Notes under the pieces: model-generated
What the model was told of the DNA's origin: nothing
What the model saw: the letters and a program-made list of their open reading frames with translations, nothing else
The model's database searches: none
Translations under genes and position numbers: made by a program
DNA from: Diadema setosum
Taxonomy: Eukaryota; Echinodermata; Echinoidea; Diadematoida; Diadematidae
Length of the DNA stretch: 64,000 nt
Direction of reading: 5' to 3'
NCBI GenBank assembly: GCA_033980235.1
Contig: CM067065.1
Span: forward strand, 2,112,347 to 2,176,346
Part shown: piece after piece, positions 33,137 to 45,100 of the stretch
How positions within the stretch are numbered: the stretch's first letter is position 1
How the letters are laid out: each line of letters opens with the position of its first letter

Positions 33137-34060
33137 CTGTTTCCAGTTTCAGAGTGGGGGAAACGATAGAGAGACAAAATAGACAAGGAAAAATAGCAAT
33201 AATAGATGCACAAACATAACAATTTATTTATCCTTCATTTTTTCTTAATATTTCATCCAAGGTATTATTTGCAGTGTTGCCATTGCAGAAGGACCCGTCT
33301 GTATTATAATAAAATTGTTACCCTGTGCTATTGCCACACACTCATTTACGCATCTATCCCGCCAAGGGACGTGGACATTCGAACTCAGGACATCCAATTA
33401 AAACATTTTTTTTTCACTATATACCATGGCAACCACACAGCATAACAGGTGACAACAAGGTAATAACTTTATCTTATTGAGATTTACGACGATATTACCA
33501 ACATAACCTTTCTCCCTCTCTATCTCTCTCTCTCTTACTCTCTCTGTCTTTCTCATTGTTGCCCGTCAGTTTCTCCCTTTTGATAATTACTGACAATTAG
33601 CAGAGAATGATCACATGGCAACATATTGACATTATAATATATAAAGGTATATGATTACAGTGGCGGATCCAGGCGTGGGCGCACCAGGCGCCCCCCTTTT
33701 TTTGTTAAAATAAAAGAAGTAAAAAGAAAAAAAAATGGGGGTGGGGTGCGTCCGCCCCTATTTTAATTTTGTAAAGGCGCCCCCTCTTTGCGGATTTCCT
33801 GGATCCGCCCCTATGATTATCATTGATTTCCATTCCTGCGTGTTTTCATTATTGGTGAGAGTCATGGTCTACCCGGGGGTGGGGAAAGGAGGGGGGGGGG
33901 TCATAACAAGCATCACGTGATCATTTTGCTGGCTGACATTTGACCGTCTTATACAAACATGACACCGGGGAACCTTTGCGTTCATTCGTTCGCATTCATT
34001 CTGTTTCTGTTTCTTTTCTTTTCTTTTCTTTTTTTTTTTGTCAGGGTACAAAAACAAGGT
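33137..34060. other. Intergenic or FReD intron DNA
   Basis: No recognisable coding exon. Contains a CT tract at about 33512-33545, the hAT-like MITE at 33658-33811 and poly-G at about 33890-33900. Confidence 0.45.
33658..33811. mobile_element. hAT-type MITE with 8-bp target duplication
   Basis: Starts CAGTGGCGGATCCAGGCG and ends TTCCTGGATCCGCCCC, flanked by TATGATTA at 33650-33657 and 33812-33819. An 8-bp duplication is typical of hAT elements. Confidence 0.88.
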
Positions 34061-34064
34061 TATA

Positions 34065-34994
34065 TTATGTGACCGTGCACCTCAAAACGAACATAAAGTC
34101 GCACACACTGATTTTGCGTGAGGACTGAAAATAACTGAAATGGGTCAACCTAGCCGAACTTGACTTTTTCATATTTTCTGAAAGAGCGGGTCTTCTTTTA
34201 CATTATGCTAAAATGTGGTATCATAAAACGGGCAGGAAAATGTGTTGTTTTTTTAGCAGTTCATCTCGAATATTTTTGGTAGAATAGTGTGATTAGGTGT
34301 GTCTTTAGAATCCCTTTTTCATTTCTGAAAAACCTTGTCCACACTCTTCACTTTCAACTCTAATAACTTTTGAAAGGATAGTGTTACTGCTTTGAAAGTT
34401 GGCATTGATTATGGACAGAATGTGTTAATGAGGCATGCTTAATATCAGTTTAATCTAATAATCCCTTCATTGTTGTTGCTCTTGTGGTTTACTTCCTGAT
34501 TTTTGTCCCATTCATCGCACAGCCAGCACGGTTTGGTAAAGATTAAGCGCTTGAATAGACACTGTACTTCAGAGCCTCTTTTCTCAGTTTTCCTGAGTTT
34601 GTACTTTCTTTCCAATATCATTGTAGGGGGGGGGGGGGCGAATGGGCGGATGAGAGAGAAATGGAGAAGGGCGAGATGATGTGAAGACGGTGTGGGTGTG
34701 TATGTGTGTCTATGATGGAGATGGTTATACGGCACGCGGGTTCGGTGGGAGGTCGTGCAGTCAATAAAGACAAACACTCGACAGGAGTCCTGTGAACAGC
34801 AAGCAGAGAGGTGCCTGCCACATGGGGGCGCCCCTCTGTTGCTGATGTCTCTACATACTCTAGTATTCATCCCCACATTATAATTCAGATAGGTCAGGAG
34901 AGTTGATTTGAGTTATACATCATTTTAAAGCTTAAAGTCTGCTCTTTCAGAATATGGTCTTAACTAAAAATTCATGTCTGGCGACTTTTTGTTT
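34065..34994. mobile_element. Truncated copy of the GTGCACCTCAAA transposon
   Basis: Matches the element at 42973-43666 (gaccgtgcacctcaaaacga, cctagccgaacttgac, cattcatcgcacagccagc). It carries an extra ~260-bp insertion (about 34620-34880) and its right tip is replaced by the SINE copy at 34995. Confidence 0.75.
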
Positions 34995-35170
34995 GCAACT
35001 GATTGACAAATTGCCCTACATCGACGTAAATAAGCACTGAATTGATCAGTGTTTTAGTAGTGGCCATGATAAAAAATCATGGGCGCACATACTCGAGTGG
35101 GATTCGAACCTACGACCTCCTGATCACCGGACAGGCGTCATCTCCACTAGACCACCGAGCTTTCGCCCGA
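34995..35170 (-). mobile_element. tRNA-derived SINE copy
   Basis: Reverse-complement match to the SINE at 17318: tail word caactgattgacaaattgc, head word cctgatcaccggacaggcg, ending ccgagctttcgcccga. Truncated in the tail. Confidence 0.85.
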
Positions 35171-35749
35171 CAGCAAGTGTTGGCTCTAATCCTTATAGCA
35201 TTCAGCGGGTACTGCTTTGTTATTCAAATTCAACTTGACGGATTTTTTTTTTCGAATTTTGTATGTAAATGTATCATAGTCAAATCTATACACCTATACC
35301 CATTGATAATGCTGTCTTCGCTGTTGTACCTTTTACAGGGTCAAAAGTCAACCTGATCATGTCAAAATTTGCAAAAGTGCTTATTTATGCAATAACTTGA
35401 TTGTTACTCAATGGATTTTATTCAGACTTGCTAAGGAGGTGTATGGGTGGTCATTCCACATGAAGGACACAACAGGTTGTGGTGACGGCGCCCTCAGTAT
35501 TCCGACTTGGATGTCAATGCACATTTCTTGTGTGTGCTCTATCAGCCACATTTCTTATCAGATTTTCTTCAAATTTGGCAAAAAGGTGCATTATAGTGAA
35601 ATGAAGATGTCTATTTGTTTTTGGTGGTGGCGTCCTCGCTTGATTAGTCTTTATACCTGAAAAGGTAAATTTAACAAGGTCTGCTTGTGTGTGCAACGCT
35701 GGCCTTGTTTCTTGACCGATTTTTTTTTTTTTTTTTCAAATTTGGTAAT

Positions 35750-35831
35750 ACTCGAGTGGGATTCGAACCTACGACCTCCTGATCACCGGACAGGCGTCAT
35801 CTCCACTAGACCATCGAGCTTTCGCCCGACA
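35750..35831 (-). mobile_element. SINE head copy
   Basis: Only the tRNA-like head is present (cgagtgggattcgaacct to ccatcgagctttcgcccga). It was duplicated with its downstream flank from the 35.1-kb copy, or the reverse. Confidence 0.75.
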
Positions 35832-36340
35832 GCAAGTGTTGGCTCTAATCCTTATAGCATGCAGCGGGTACTGCTTTGTTATTCAAATTCAACTTGACGG
35901 ATTTTTTTTTTTCAAATTTTGTATGTTAATGTATCATAGTCAAATCTATACACCTACACCTATTGATAATGCTGCCCTTACTGTTCCGCCTTTTACAAGG
36001 TCAAAGGTCACCCTGATCATGTCAAAATTTGTAAAAATGCATACTTATTTAGGCAATAACTTGATTGTTAACTGGATTTTACCGAGACTTGCTAAAGAGG
36101 TGTATGGGTGGTCATTCTACATGAAGGACATAACAGTTTGTGGTGACGGCGCCCTCAGTGTTCCGACTTGGAGGCCATGTCACATTTCTTGCTCTATGAG
36201 CCACATTTCTTGTCGGATTTTATTCAAACTTGCTATGGAGATTTATGGGGAGTTATTCTAGGTAACAAAAGTTTTCATTGCCAGCGCCCTCATTGTTCAA
36301 ACCTTTGTAGGATGACATGTCATATTCCTTGTATGTGCTA

Positions 36341-36597
36341 TATTTGAAGAGTTTGTTTGCAAAGACCGATAAGTCCATTTTGTCAAATGGAGATCTTTGC
36401 GATTAAAGATCAAGAAAAATAAAGAGAATAATAAGAAAATTTTGGCTTCTTTTGACCATAACTTCAAAAATGTACCTTTATATGTAGTTACCATCAATAT
36501 ATCATTTAAAAGATATTATTTTGTACTTTATGACAGAGACCGTACTTCAAAATCTTCAAAAATGGACTTATCGGTTTTTGCAAACAAACTCTTCATT
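36341..36597. repeat. 257-bp palindrome with ~40-bp arms
   Basis: gaagagtttgtttgcaaaga on the left is inverted at the right (gcaaacaaactcttc). Inner words gataagtccatttt and aaaatggacttatc also pair. The inner part is related to 44060-44260. Confidence 0.75.
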
Positions 36598-37239
36598 TCT
36601 TGTCAGATTTTATTGTATCCTGTGACAGTTGCCATATTATACAACATTCTGGCCTAGAAAGTAATCCAGATGGGGAATTGGAGACGGGTTCGGGGGATAC
36701 ATGTGCTCGATTGCGAGTGCTCTAGTTTATGCAATAACTTCATTGTTACTCAACGGATATTCAGACTTGCTAAGGAGGTGTATTATGTGTATATAGTCAT
36801 TCTACATGAAGGACAGAACAGTTTGTGGTGACGGCGCCCTCATTGTTCCGACTTAGATGCCATGTCACATTTCTTGTGTGCGCTCTATCAGCCACAGTTC
36901 TTATCAGATTTTCTTCAAATCTGGCAAAAAGGTGCATTATAGTGAAATGAAAATGCCTATATTGTTTTTGGTGATGGCGCCCTCACTTGTTTCGTCTTTA
37001 TACATGAAGCGGTAAATATTTCAGCGTCTGCTTTTGTGTGTACGATCTTGGCTGTGTTTCTTGACTCCAAATGGGGTATGGGGGGGGGGGGGATACATGT
37101 GCTCAATCGGGTCCCCCGGCCGAGTGTTCTAGTTCTCAAATTGAAATACAATAATTTCTAAATTGTAATTTTGTTGTTGATGAAAAAGGTTGTAGGATGC
37201 CACCATTTGCATTCTCCTTCATCAGGATGAGCCATTCTT

Positions 37240-37620
37240 CGCCACATGTTATTCTATTGTGGAAATAACGAGCCTTATTTCATTGTTTGGATGTTTGAAT
37301 TTTTATTTCATTTTCGGATTAATGAACCCTTGGAATGACATTTGAACCATATCTCATGTTTGGATGAAGGAACCTTCGGAATACAGGCTTTTTTTTTTTT
37401 TTAGATTATCGAGCCTTCAGATTAAGGGACTTCATTTCATTGTCGCAGCAACAAGCCTTCAGAAGAATGAACCCAATTTCATTTTTTTTTTTTAATGAAA
37501 CTTCAGACTAACAAACTTTCGGAATAATGCCAGAAATATTGAGATTATTGACCCCTTAATCATTTTTGGATTAAGGAACTTCTAGGAGTAGGAATTTTGG
37601 AAGAACAGACCTTCAGAATA
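37240..37620. repeat. Inverted array of TTCGGAATAACG-type words
   Basis: Repeated ttcggattaatgaac, ccttcggaat and ccttcagaataac words, inverted relative to 32343-32515. Confidence 0.65.
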
Positions 37621-39054
37621 ACACACATATTTAAAATGAGATCAATAGAGTGATGAAAATCAGAGACGGACCAAAAAAAAAAATATACGGAAGTTAGAAG
37701 ATTCGAGTGTTAACATAGGAGTGAGTGGGATTTAGGTCACGTAGAGGGATGAGGTATTATCCTCATAAGTCTTCCTAATTTCTGTCTCATACATATCTCT
37801 GCTTGATTTCCTTTTGTTTACGAGGTTTCAAAAATAAGGAGACACATTCGTTACCTATAATTGCTAAACCGCACTGTGTTATAATCGTAGATGGCGTTGT
37901 AACGTTACTTGGATTGAATCGGTCACAAGTGGGATTTTAATTGTTTTCTTCTTCTTTTCTTTTCTTTTTTTTTTTACTGAATGTAACTCTGTGTTCAAGA
38001 ATTATCTTTGAACTTTGCTTTCCACAATGTTTACATTGCAATGTGCATTGAATATTGGTAATGATTGCCAGACCAGACGGAAGCCAAAAATATCAAAGTC
38101 CATTATAGTAATAATGCACAAAAAGTGGTACTATTAATTTTGATTACAATGGCCAAATGTTGAGGGTTGACAGGTGCACGTACACTGTTCCATTGCTATA
38201 AAATTACTCTGATTTGTTTTCCGTTTTTACCACCTTTCAAGGCTGCACCAGCATACATGCGTATCGGTATGTACACTTACATTTCTTTATGGTAGCTTGC
38301 AATAGATGCAGACGTACTGAGATTGCGTACCTTTGGAATTTTAGCAGAAATATTATTACAGATAAGAGGCTTGTATCATTGGGTTTCCTGGGATTCCAAG
38401 TTTGTTATTTCAGAAAAGTGTTCTTCACAATTTTACTTCCCCCACAGAACTTCTTGCTATATGATTTTGGCACCAATCTTCCATTGATATATACGTCAGT
38501 CTGATGCTATGAGATAATGGTCTTTGTTCACGGCAAACTGCTGATCTATTGTATCACTTACAAATGTATGTAGCTCTAAAGTTTGTCAAAGTGTTGTTGT
38601 GCACAATGTGTAGTTCGCTCTTTATAATTTTTTTTTTTTATTTTTCAACAAGGAAGTACTGTGAAATGCACATTTGAAGAAATATGGTTTGAAAGGTGTG
38701 TTTTGATTTCCAGAGCCTCCTGTACATGTACACACATTGCTCAGGTTTTATTGCTACTGACAGGCTATTCACATTAGGACTTGGGGAAGACAGTTTTGAT
38801 TAGGCCTACTGTTTGTGGATTAGTGGGTAAGTGTCTTGATTCAAGTAAAATGCTGATTTCTTTGTCAATAAAGACTAGATAAAGTTGAAGATATGATAAC
38901 AAAAGAAAACTGCCAATACCGAGGTCTTCGTTATAACGGGAGTTCACTGTATTACAAATGTTTTACCGACATGGAAACCTTCAACACTTTTGTTAAACTT
39001 TATTCTCCAATAGTTTGTTTTACTTTTTGTTTTGTTTTGTTTTGTTATTTTCAG
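37621..39054. other. 5' flank or 5' UTR intron of the semaphorin
   Basis: No coding exon seen. An upstream non-coding exon of the semaphorin must lie here or further left, because the first coding exon begins with a splice acceptor. Contains a pogo-like MITE fragment at about 38890-38951. Confidence 0.5.
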
Positions 39055-39073
39055 TCAAGAATCCAAGAGCAAC

Positions 39074-39155
39074 ATGAAGTCAAGTCTGTGTATGCTGATC
39101 TTTTGTTACTGTCATGCTCTTCTCACCATTCAACTCTCAAATGGACAAGGTTTCT
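39074..39155 (+). CDS. Semaphorin coding exon 1 (signal peptide)
   Basis: The exon itself begins at 39055 after tgttattttcag, so 39055-39073 is 5' UTR. ATG at 39074 starts MKSSLCMLIFCYCHALLTI, donor TTTCT|gtgagt, phase 1. Confidence 0.88.
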
Positions 39156-42100
39156 GTGAGTATTTGTCTAAGCTACAAGGTGGAGGAGTTTTATACCCTC
39201 AGTTCTTTGCCTGCAATGAGTGAGATTAAAACAAGTTTAATTGTTAGGTTCTCTACAGGCAAGCAGAATGGTATGTGTTTTAACATCTAGCTAAGGCAGC
39301 CCTCTACTTCTTCATGGAAGATAAAGGTAATGTTTTGGTAGGCGATGTTTGTAAAACGGAAACCAGATTGACAAAAACACTCCCAAGTGTCTGATAGTTT
39401 CTCGGACAATACTTCCCATTTCATGTATTCAGCATAATTGTCACCATGATAGTATTGTTGAGGAGTTTTCATGTAAGCCTCATGCATGTACATTGTATTT
39501 CAAGTACTCCATCCACTTTGATGGACATTATCTGACTTAATGTTCATCCAAAGGCTAAAAAGGATATGATAAGTATTTAAATGGTATCAACGAATGCCTA
39601 AAATTCATGGTCATTTCTCACACACTATAGCCTACAGCTAATCCAGCAAAGTGTTAAAGGTGCTCAACATTTATGGGGAATGATATCCAGATATGTGAAA
39701 ATTTAGATCATACAGCAATAATGAGAACACATCACAAACATGCTGTTGTTGTCTTCCTATCCATTGATGGCAGCACCAAAAACTTTAGCAATATTCATAA
39801 CATTTAAACGAATTGTCCAATTTTCCTCACTCAATCCACACATATTTGGTATCACTCTGGTATGTATTTAAGAATAAGACTGCTCTATACCTTCTATTAT
39901 TACCAGCTGTAAATATCATGCTACTGCAAGGAGGAAGCGACTTTCGCGTCCTGGAGTTGGATGTTCCGAATCCTCCTGGGGTGTTTTTTGGTGGCCATGG
40001 AACCATAATCTACCACTCCTACTACACAGATGTGGAGAGTCAAGAGGTTAGTTTGATACACACATAGCAGATCATGATATTTTGTGCTGCTATGTACACT
40101 ATATTGTCACAAAACATTAAAAGTTTGTGTAGATGATTGTGAATGAGTGTGGGGAAATAATTTAGCAAACTGAAACCAGAATGAAGTGGAACAAACTTTT
40201 TTTAAAAAGTCACACGTCATTATCTGGCAAAAGACCAGGTGATGGTAAGCAATGCATACAGAACTCTGTCGTTCATAAAAGTTGTATTATTATCTCACCG
40301 TGATATTCATAACATTTGTGATCTTTTTGTTGTGATGTGTGTTCGCATTGTTGAATTCATGGAATGTTTTTAATATTCTAAATAAGTGATCAATTAATAA
40401 AAAGGGGAAGACATAGAAGTTTCTTGTATGTGATAAACACATCGATTTGCATGTGAGTTAAGATGTGTACTGTAAAAGTGGAAATTTTCACGCATTTCAC
40501 GCAACCAAAAGGTAGCGCGAAAATAAAAGCACGCGATTATTTTTGCCTGCAACATGTTCTAGAACTTGATGTTTTGATTCCGCGGAACTAAAAACACGCG
40601 AAACTCTGAAAATATCCACTTTTACAGTATAGCTGAGCATGATGGAAATGTATGTCACATTGAATGACAGGCAACAAAAAAAAAAAAAGGATTGTCAGCT
40701 GAGTGGGACTGTTGGTATTACTCATACTGTGTATAGAGGATTTTGGAAGAATATTTTTTTACACTGCAAAGTGATGATAAAATATCCATTCTATATGATC
40801 AAAAAAGGTGGCTTGTTGCTGTACAAAGAAAACATTTCGTGATTAAGAGATGACAAAAATATCCTGCATCTCTCTTTTTATTTATTCATCTATCGATCTA
40901 TCGATCTATCAATCTATCTATCTATCTATCTATCTACAGTATCTATCTAGTTTGGTCTCTTCAACTTCAGCCTTAACCCTGCCATTTTTCATGAAATTGT
41001 TTTGAATACAGCAGATTTGGTTGATTTTGATATTATGCGCATCAAGTATCTAGTATCAAGACAAGTGTATATATTGTGGGTACATCTTTTTTTTTTCTCC
41101 AACAGATTATTATAGGATTTTTCTCGTTTAATTATCTTGTAATTTGCCTCATGTTGCAGAATGTTGGGGAGTGCTATGACGATAGCGGCTTCTCATGTTA
41201 TCAAGGGATGCCAACTACTGTAAGTACATTGTAGATGTAAGAATTTCATCTGATTCTTGAAGCATTTATTACCTTTTGAACGGTTACAGCCAGTTTCATC
41301 AATATCACAGTCCTTCATTGAAAGGATTGTTCCAGGACCTATCCATTGTGACATTTTGAGACATTGATGATGCTTGTTTTGAGCAGGTTATTGCAAACAT
41401 GCAAATTGTGGCACTTCTTTGTTGTCTGAACTTCCACAATAAAAAAAAAAATGCCATATTCAAGTTGGCTCCTATCAAAATAGATTGAGTCAAATGAACA
41501 TAATAAAAAGAGGTTCATCAAAGTGAAACTAAAACTCATAAAGTTATGACACATTTTAAGTGTACCAATACCCTGAGTATCATGTATGCCATATTTGTAG
41601 AATATACTTGAAATATGCCCTGTGTAAAATATTAGAATTTTTGGTCACTCTGATTGGAATTCATTCTGGTCAAATATTGTCAATTGAAGAGCAAGAAAAT
41701 TAAACATTCAAAGCAACATGAATGACTAATAATATGGTATTTGTTCTGTGTCTTCACTGTGTATAACTAAATATACAAAAGTGTGGAAGATGAGAAGGGA
41801 TGTGGGAAATTGTCAATGACTACAAACTTTGGTAGATATCTTCTGAGATTGGGAGCAGAGATTTGTAGGCAGTCAGAGTGTTTGTTTCAGTGTCACAGGA
41901 ACTTCTAACCTTTCAATTTTCAAAGTATCAAGTCAATAAATCAAGTTCATCAAGTTGATTGTAAATGAGATTTAAGATTGGTTTGCGGGTTAATGGAAGA
42001 AAAATCATAATTTTTAAAGAATACTATGAATTTATGAGCACCCTCACTCTTTCTTTCTCATTTGTCTCTCCAGTTTTGCCCACAGATAGACAGTAAAGAT

Positions 42101-45100
42101 ATCCACCTATAGAATGCTTTACTCTGGAAACTAAAAGTATTCATTATTGGTCAAGATGTTTTTATCAGAACTGATTGCTAAATTGCCCTACATTGATGTA
42201 AATAAGCACTGAATTGATACAGTTATTTTTAGTATTAACCATGATAAAAAGATTATGGGCGTACATATTTGAGCACGATTCAAACCTATGACATCCTGAT
42301 CACCGGACAGGCGTCATCTCCACTAGCCCACCGAGCATCCGACCGACAGCAAGTGTTGGTTCTAATCCTTATAGCATGCCGCAGGTACTGCATAATTATT
42401 CAAATTCATGAAATTCTTCCTTCGAGATGTTTTTATTGCAACTGATTGACAAAGTGCCCTACATCTATGTAAATAATTATTTACGACGATGTAGATAGGG
42501 CACTTTGTCAATCAAGTGCAAAGGTGTTTAAAAAAAATAATTTCAGTTTTTCATAGAAGTGATGATAAAATTTCTTCTCTCCCCAGGAAGACTGTTACAA
42601 CTACATCCGATATGTCTCATCGTTGGGACGACAGTGTGACAGCAGTAGTTGTGGTTCAGAGCTGTACTTCTGTGGCACAAACGCGCTGAATCCTGCTTGT
42701 TTCTTTTGTGACTTTTCAGTCAACAGTGGAGTAAGTGGATTAATGTTTGATACCTTCATCAATCTCACATGTGATTTCATGCGCTTAACTGATATCCCTC
42801 CTTCCTGCATGTCTTCTTTTTATTTTCTTTTAACCCAGCAAGGCCTGATGAAATTTAGCTGCAAAAACATTATCATTAGGTCTTTTTCAAATTAGCAATT
42901 CTGAGTTTATGGTGTATCTTACACATGTTTATTTGGTGACAATGAGAAGGAATTGGTTAAATTCATGGAATATATATGACCGTGCACCTCAAAACGAAGA
43001 TAAAGTCGCAAACACTGATTTTGCGTGAGGATTGAAAATAAGTGAAATGGGTCAACCTAGCCGAACTTGATTTTTTCATATTTTCTGAAAGAGCGGGTCT
43101 TCTTTTACATTATGCTAAAATTTGGTATCATAAAATAGGCAGGAAAGTGTGCTTTTTAGCAGTTTATCTCGAACATTTTTGGTGGAATAGTGTGATTAGG
43201 CGTGTCTTTAGAATCCCTTTTTCATTTCTGAAAAACCTAGCCCACATTCTTCACTTTCAACTCTAATAACTTTTGAAAGGATGAAGCTACTGCTTTGAAA
43301 GTTGGCGTTAATTATGGACAGAACGTGTTAATGAGGCATGCTTAATTTCAGTTTAATCTGATAATCCCTTCATTGTTGTTACTCTGGTGGTTTACTTCCT
43401 GTTTTTTGTCCCATTCATCGCACAGCCAGCACGGTTTGGTAAAGATTAAGCGCTTGAATAGACACTGTACTTCAGAACCTCTTTTGTCAGTTCACACTTT
43501 TCCTGAGTTTGTGCTTTCTTCCCAATATTTAGATAGGTTAGGAGAGTCCATTTGATTTGGGTTATACATCATTTTAAAGCTTAAAGTCTGCTCTTTCAGA
43601 ATATGGGCTTAACTAAAAATTCATGTCTGGCGACTTTTTGTTTGTTTGAGGTGCAGGGTCACATATACAAAATCAGATTTTTTGAAATACAATTTGCCAA
43701 TTCAAAAAGAACCGAGACCTCTTAAAATGCATAAGCCATATGAGAATCAGTTGTAATTTGAAGCAGGAAATAAGGGGCTCTTCAGTAAAGCTCTGCAACT
43801 GAATCTAATGATAATATATGAACAGTAATTGACTCATACAAGAGACCTTTTTACCTCACCTGAGCCAAAGGCTCAAGTGAGCCATTGTAATTATTTGTTG
43901 TGTGCCATATACCGTGTTTTGTGCATCGTGTTATTTGCATTGTCCATCAAGCATCATGCGTCGTGCAGATTTTTTTTTTTTTTAATTTTGATCTTCTTGA
44001 AAACCCCATGATGGATTTTCACCGAACCGTGTCCCTAGAAGGATTTGGATTTGAAGTACGGTCTCTGTCATAAAGTACAAAATAATACCTTTCAAATGAT
44101 ATATTGGTCACTACATTATAAAGGTTAACATTTTTGAAGTTATGGTCAAAAGAAGCAAAATATTCTTATTATTCCCTTTATTTTTTCTTGACCTTCAATC
44201 GCAAATACCTCCATTTGGCAAATATGGACTTATCGGTTTTTGCGAACAAACTCTTTATATTTTCTTCTATAAAACCAAAAATGTGATGTACATTTATGTT
44301 TGTTCTTTTAAGTTTATCTGTGGCAGATTAATGGCTGGCCCCCTTTAGGCTATAGGACTGAATTAGGGGCCATTTTTCAAATTTTGATCTTCTTTTAGAA
44401 AATGCATGGTCAAATTTCGTACAAACTTGGCAGATATTATTGCCAGTGTGATGGGTAAAGAAATTGAGACCATTGCCCCCTTGAAGTGTCCCAAAAAAGC
44501 TCCCCATATTTGCTGTCTTCTAAGATAATAGTCTGCAAGAATGCATGGAGGATGAACTTGATTGAGATAGTGGTGTGAGCACTAGACCCAGTGGGTCTTT
44601 GGTTTTTAATCACCGGGTTTAAATGCACACCCTTGCTAACATCAAACTCTTTCAGTTCGTTGCAATATTATGCTGTCTTGTTTCCAGTACTGATTGCTGG
44701 GAAAAACAAAAAGATGGAACATTCGAAATTATTGTATGAGTTTTGTAGACCACAGATATGGAATCAAAAGTAATTTTTTCCATGTTATGTCTTTCCCTCT
44801 GAATTTGTAGTGTCGGACTATCAAACTATAGGTTTTCCCGGTCAATTTCATACTTTTGTCACTCAAATTCATTAATGTGCATTCAAATTCACGCAGCGCA
44901 CGCACGCGAAAATATTTGGGCATTCAAATTCAGAATCCGAGCGATCAATTTCATTTATGAGCGTTCTTTTTCGTTTTCGTGAAATCAAATTCACGATTGG
45001 GCATTCAATTTCAAAATGCGAGCACCGACTTTCCTACTCGTGCATTCAAATTCATACGATAGTCACGTGATAGTCCCAATGAGCTTGTTTGGAGCGTTCA

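Larger units (their letters stand above)
35090..37060. repeat. Block of three same-direction copies of a ~500-bp repeat
   Basis: Copies at about 35090-35690, 35749-36250 and 36716-37060 share ttgctaaggaggtgtatg, tgtggtgacggcgccctca and atcagccacatttcttatc in the same order. The first two also carry the SINE head and the following ~200 bp. Between copies 2 and 3 lies the palindrome 36341-36597. Confidence 0.85.
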
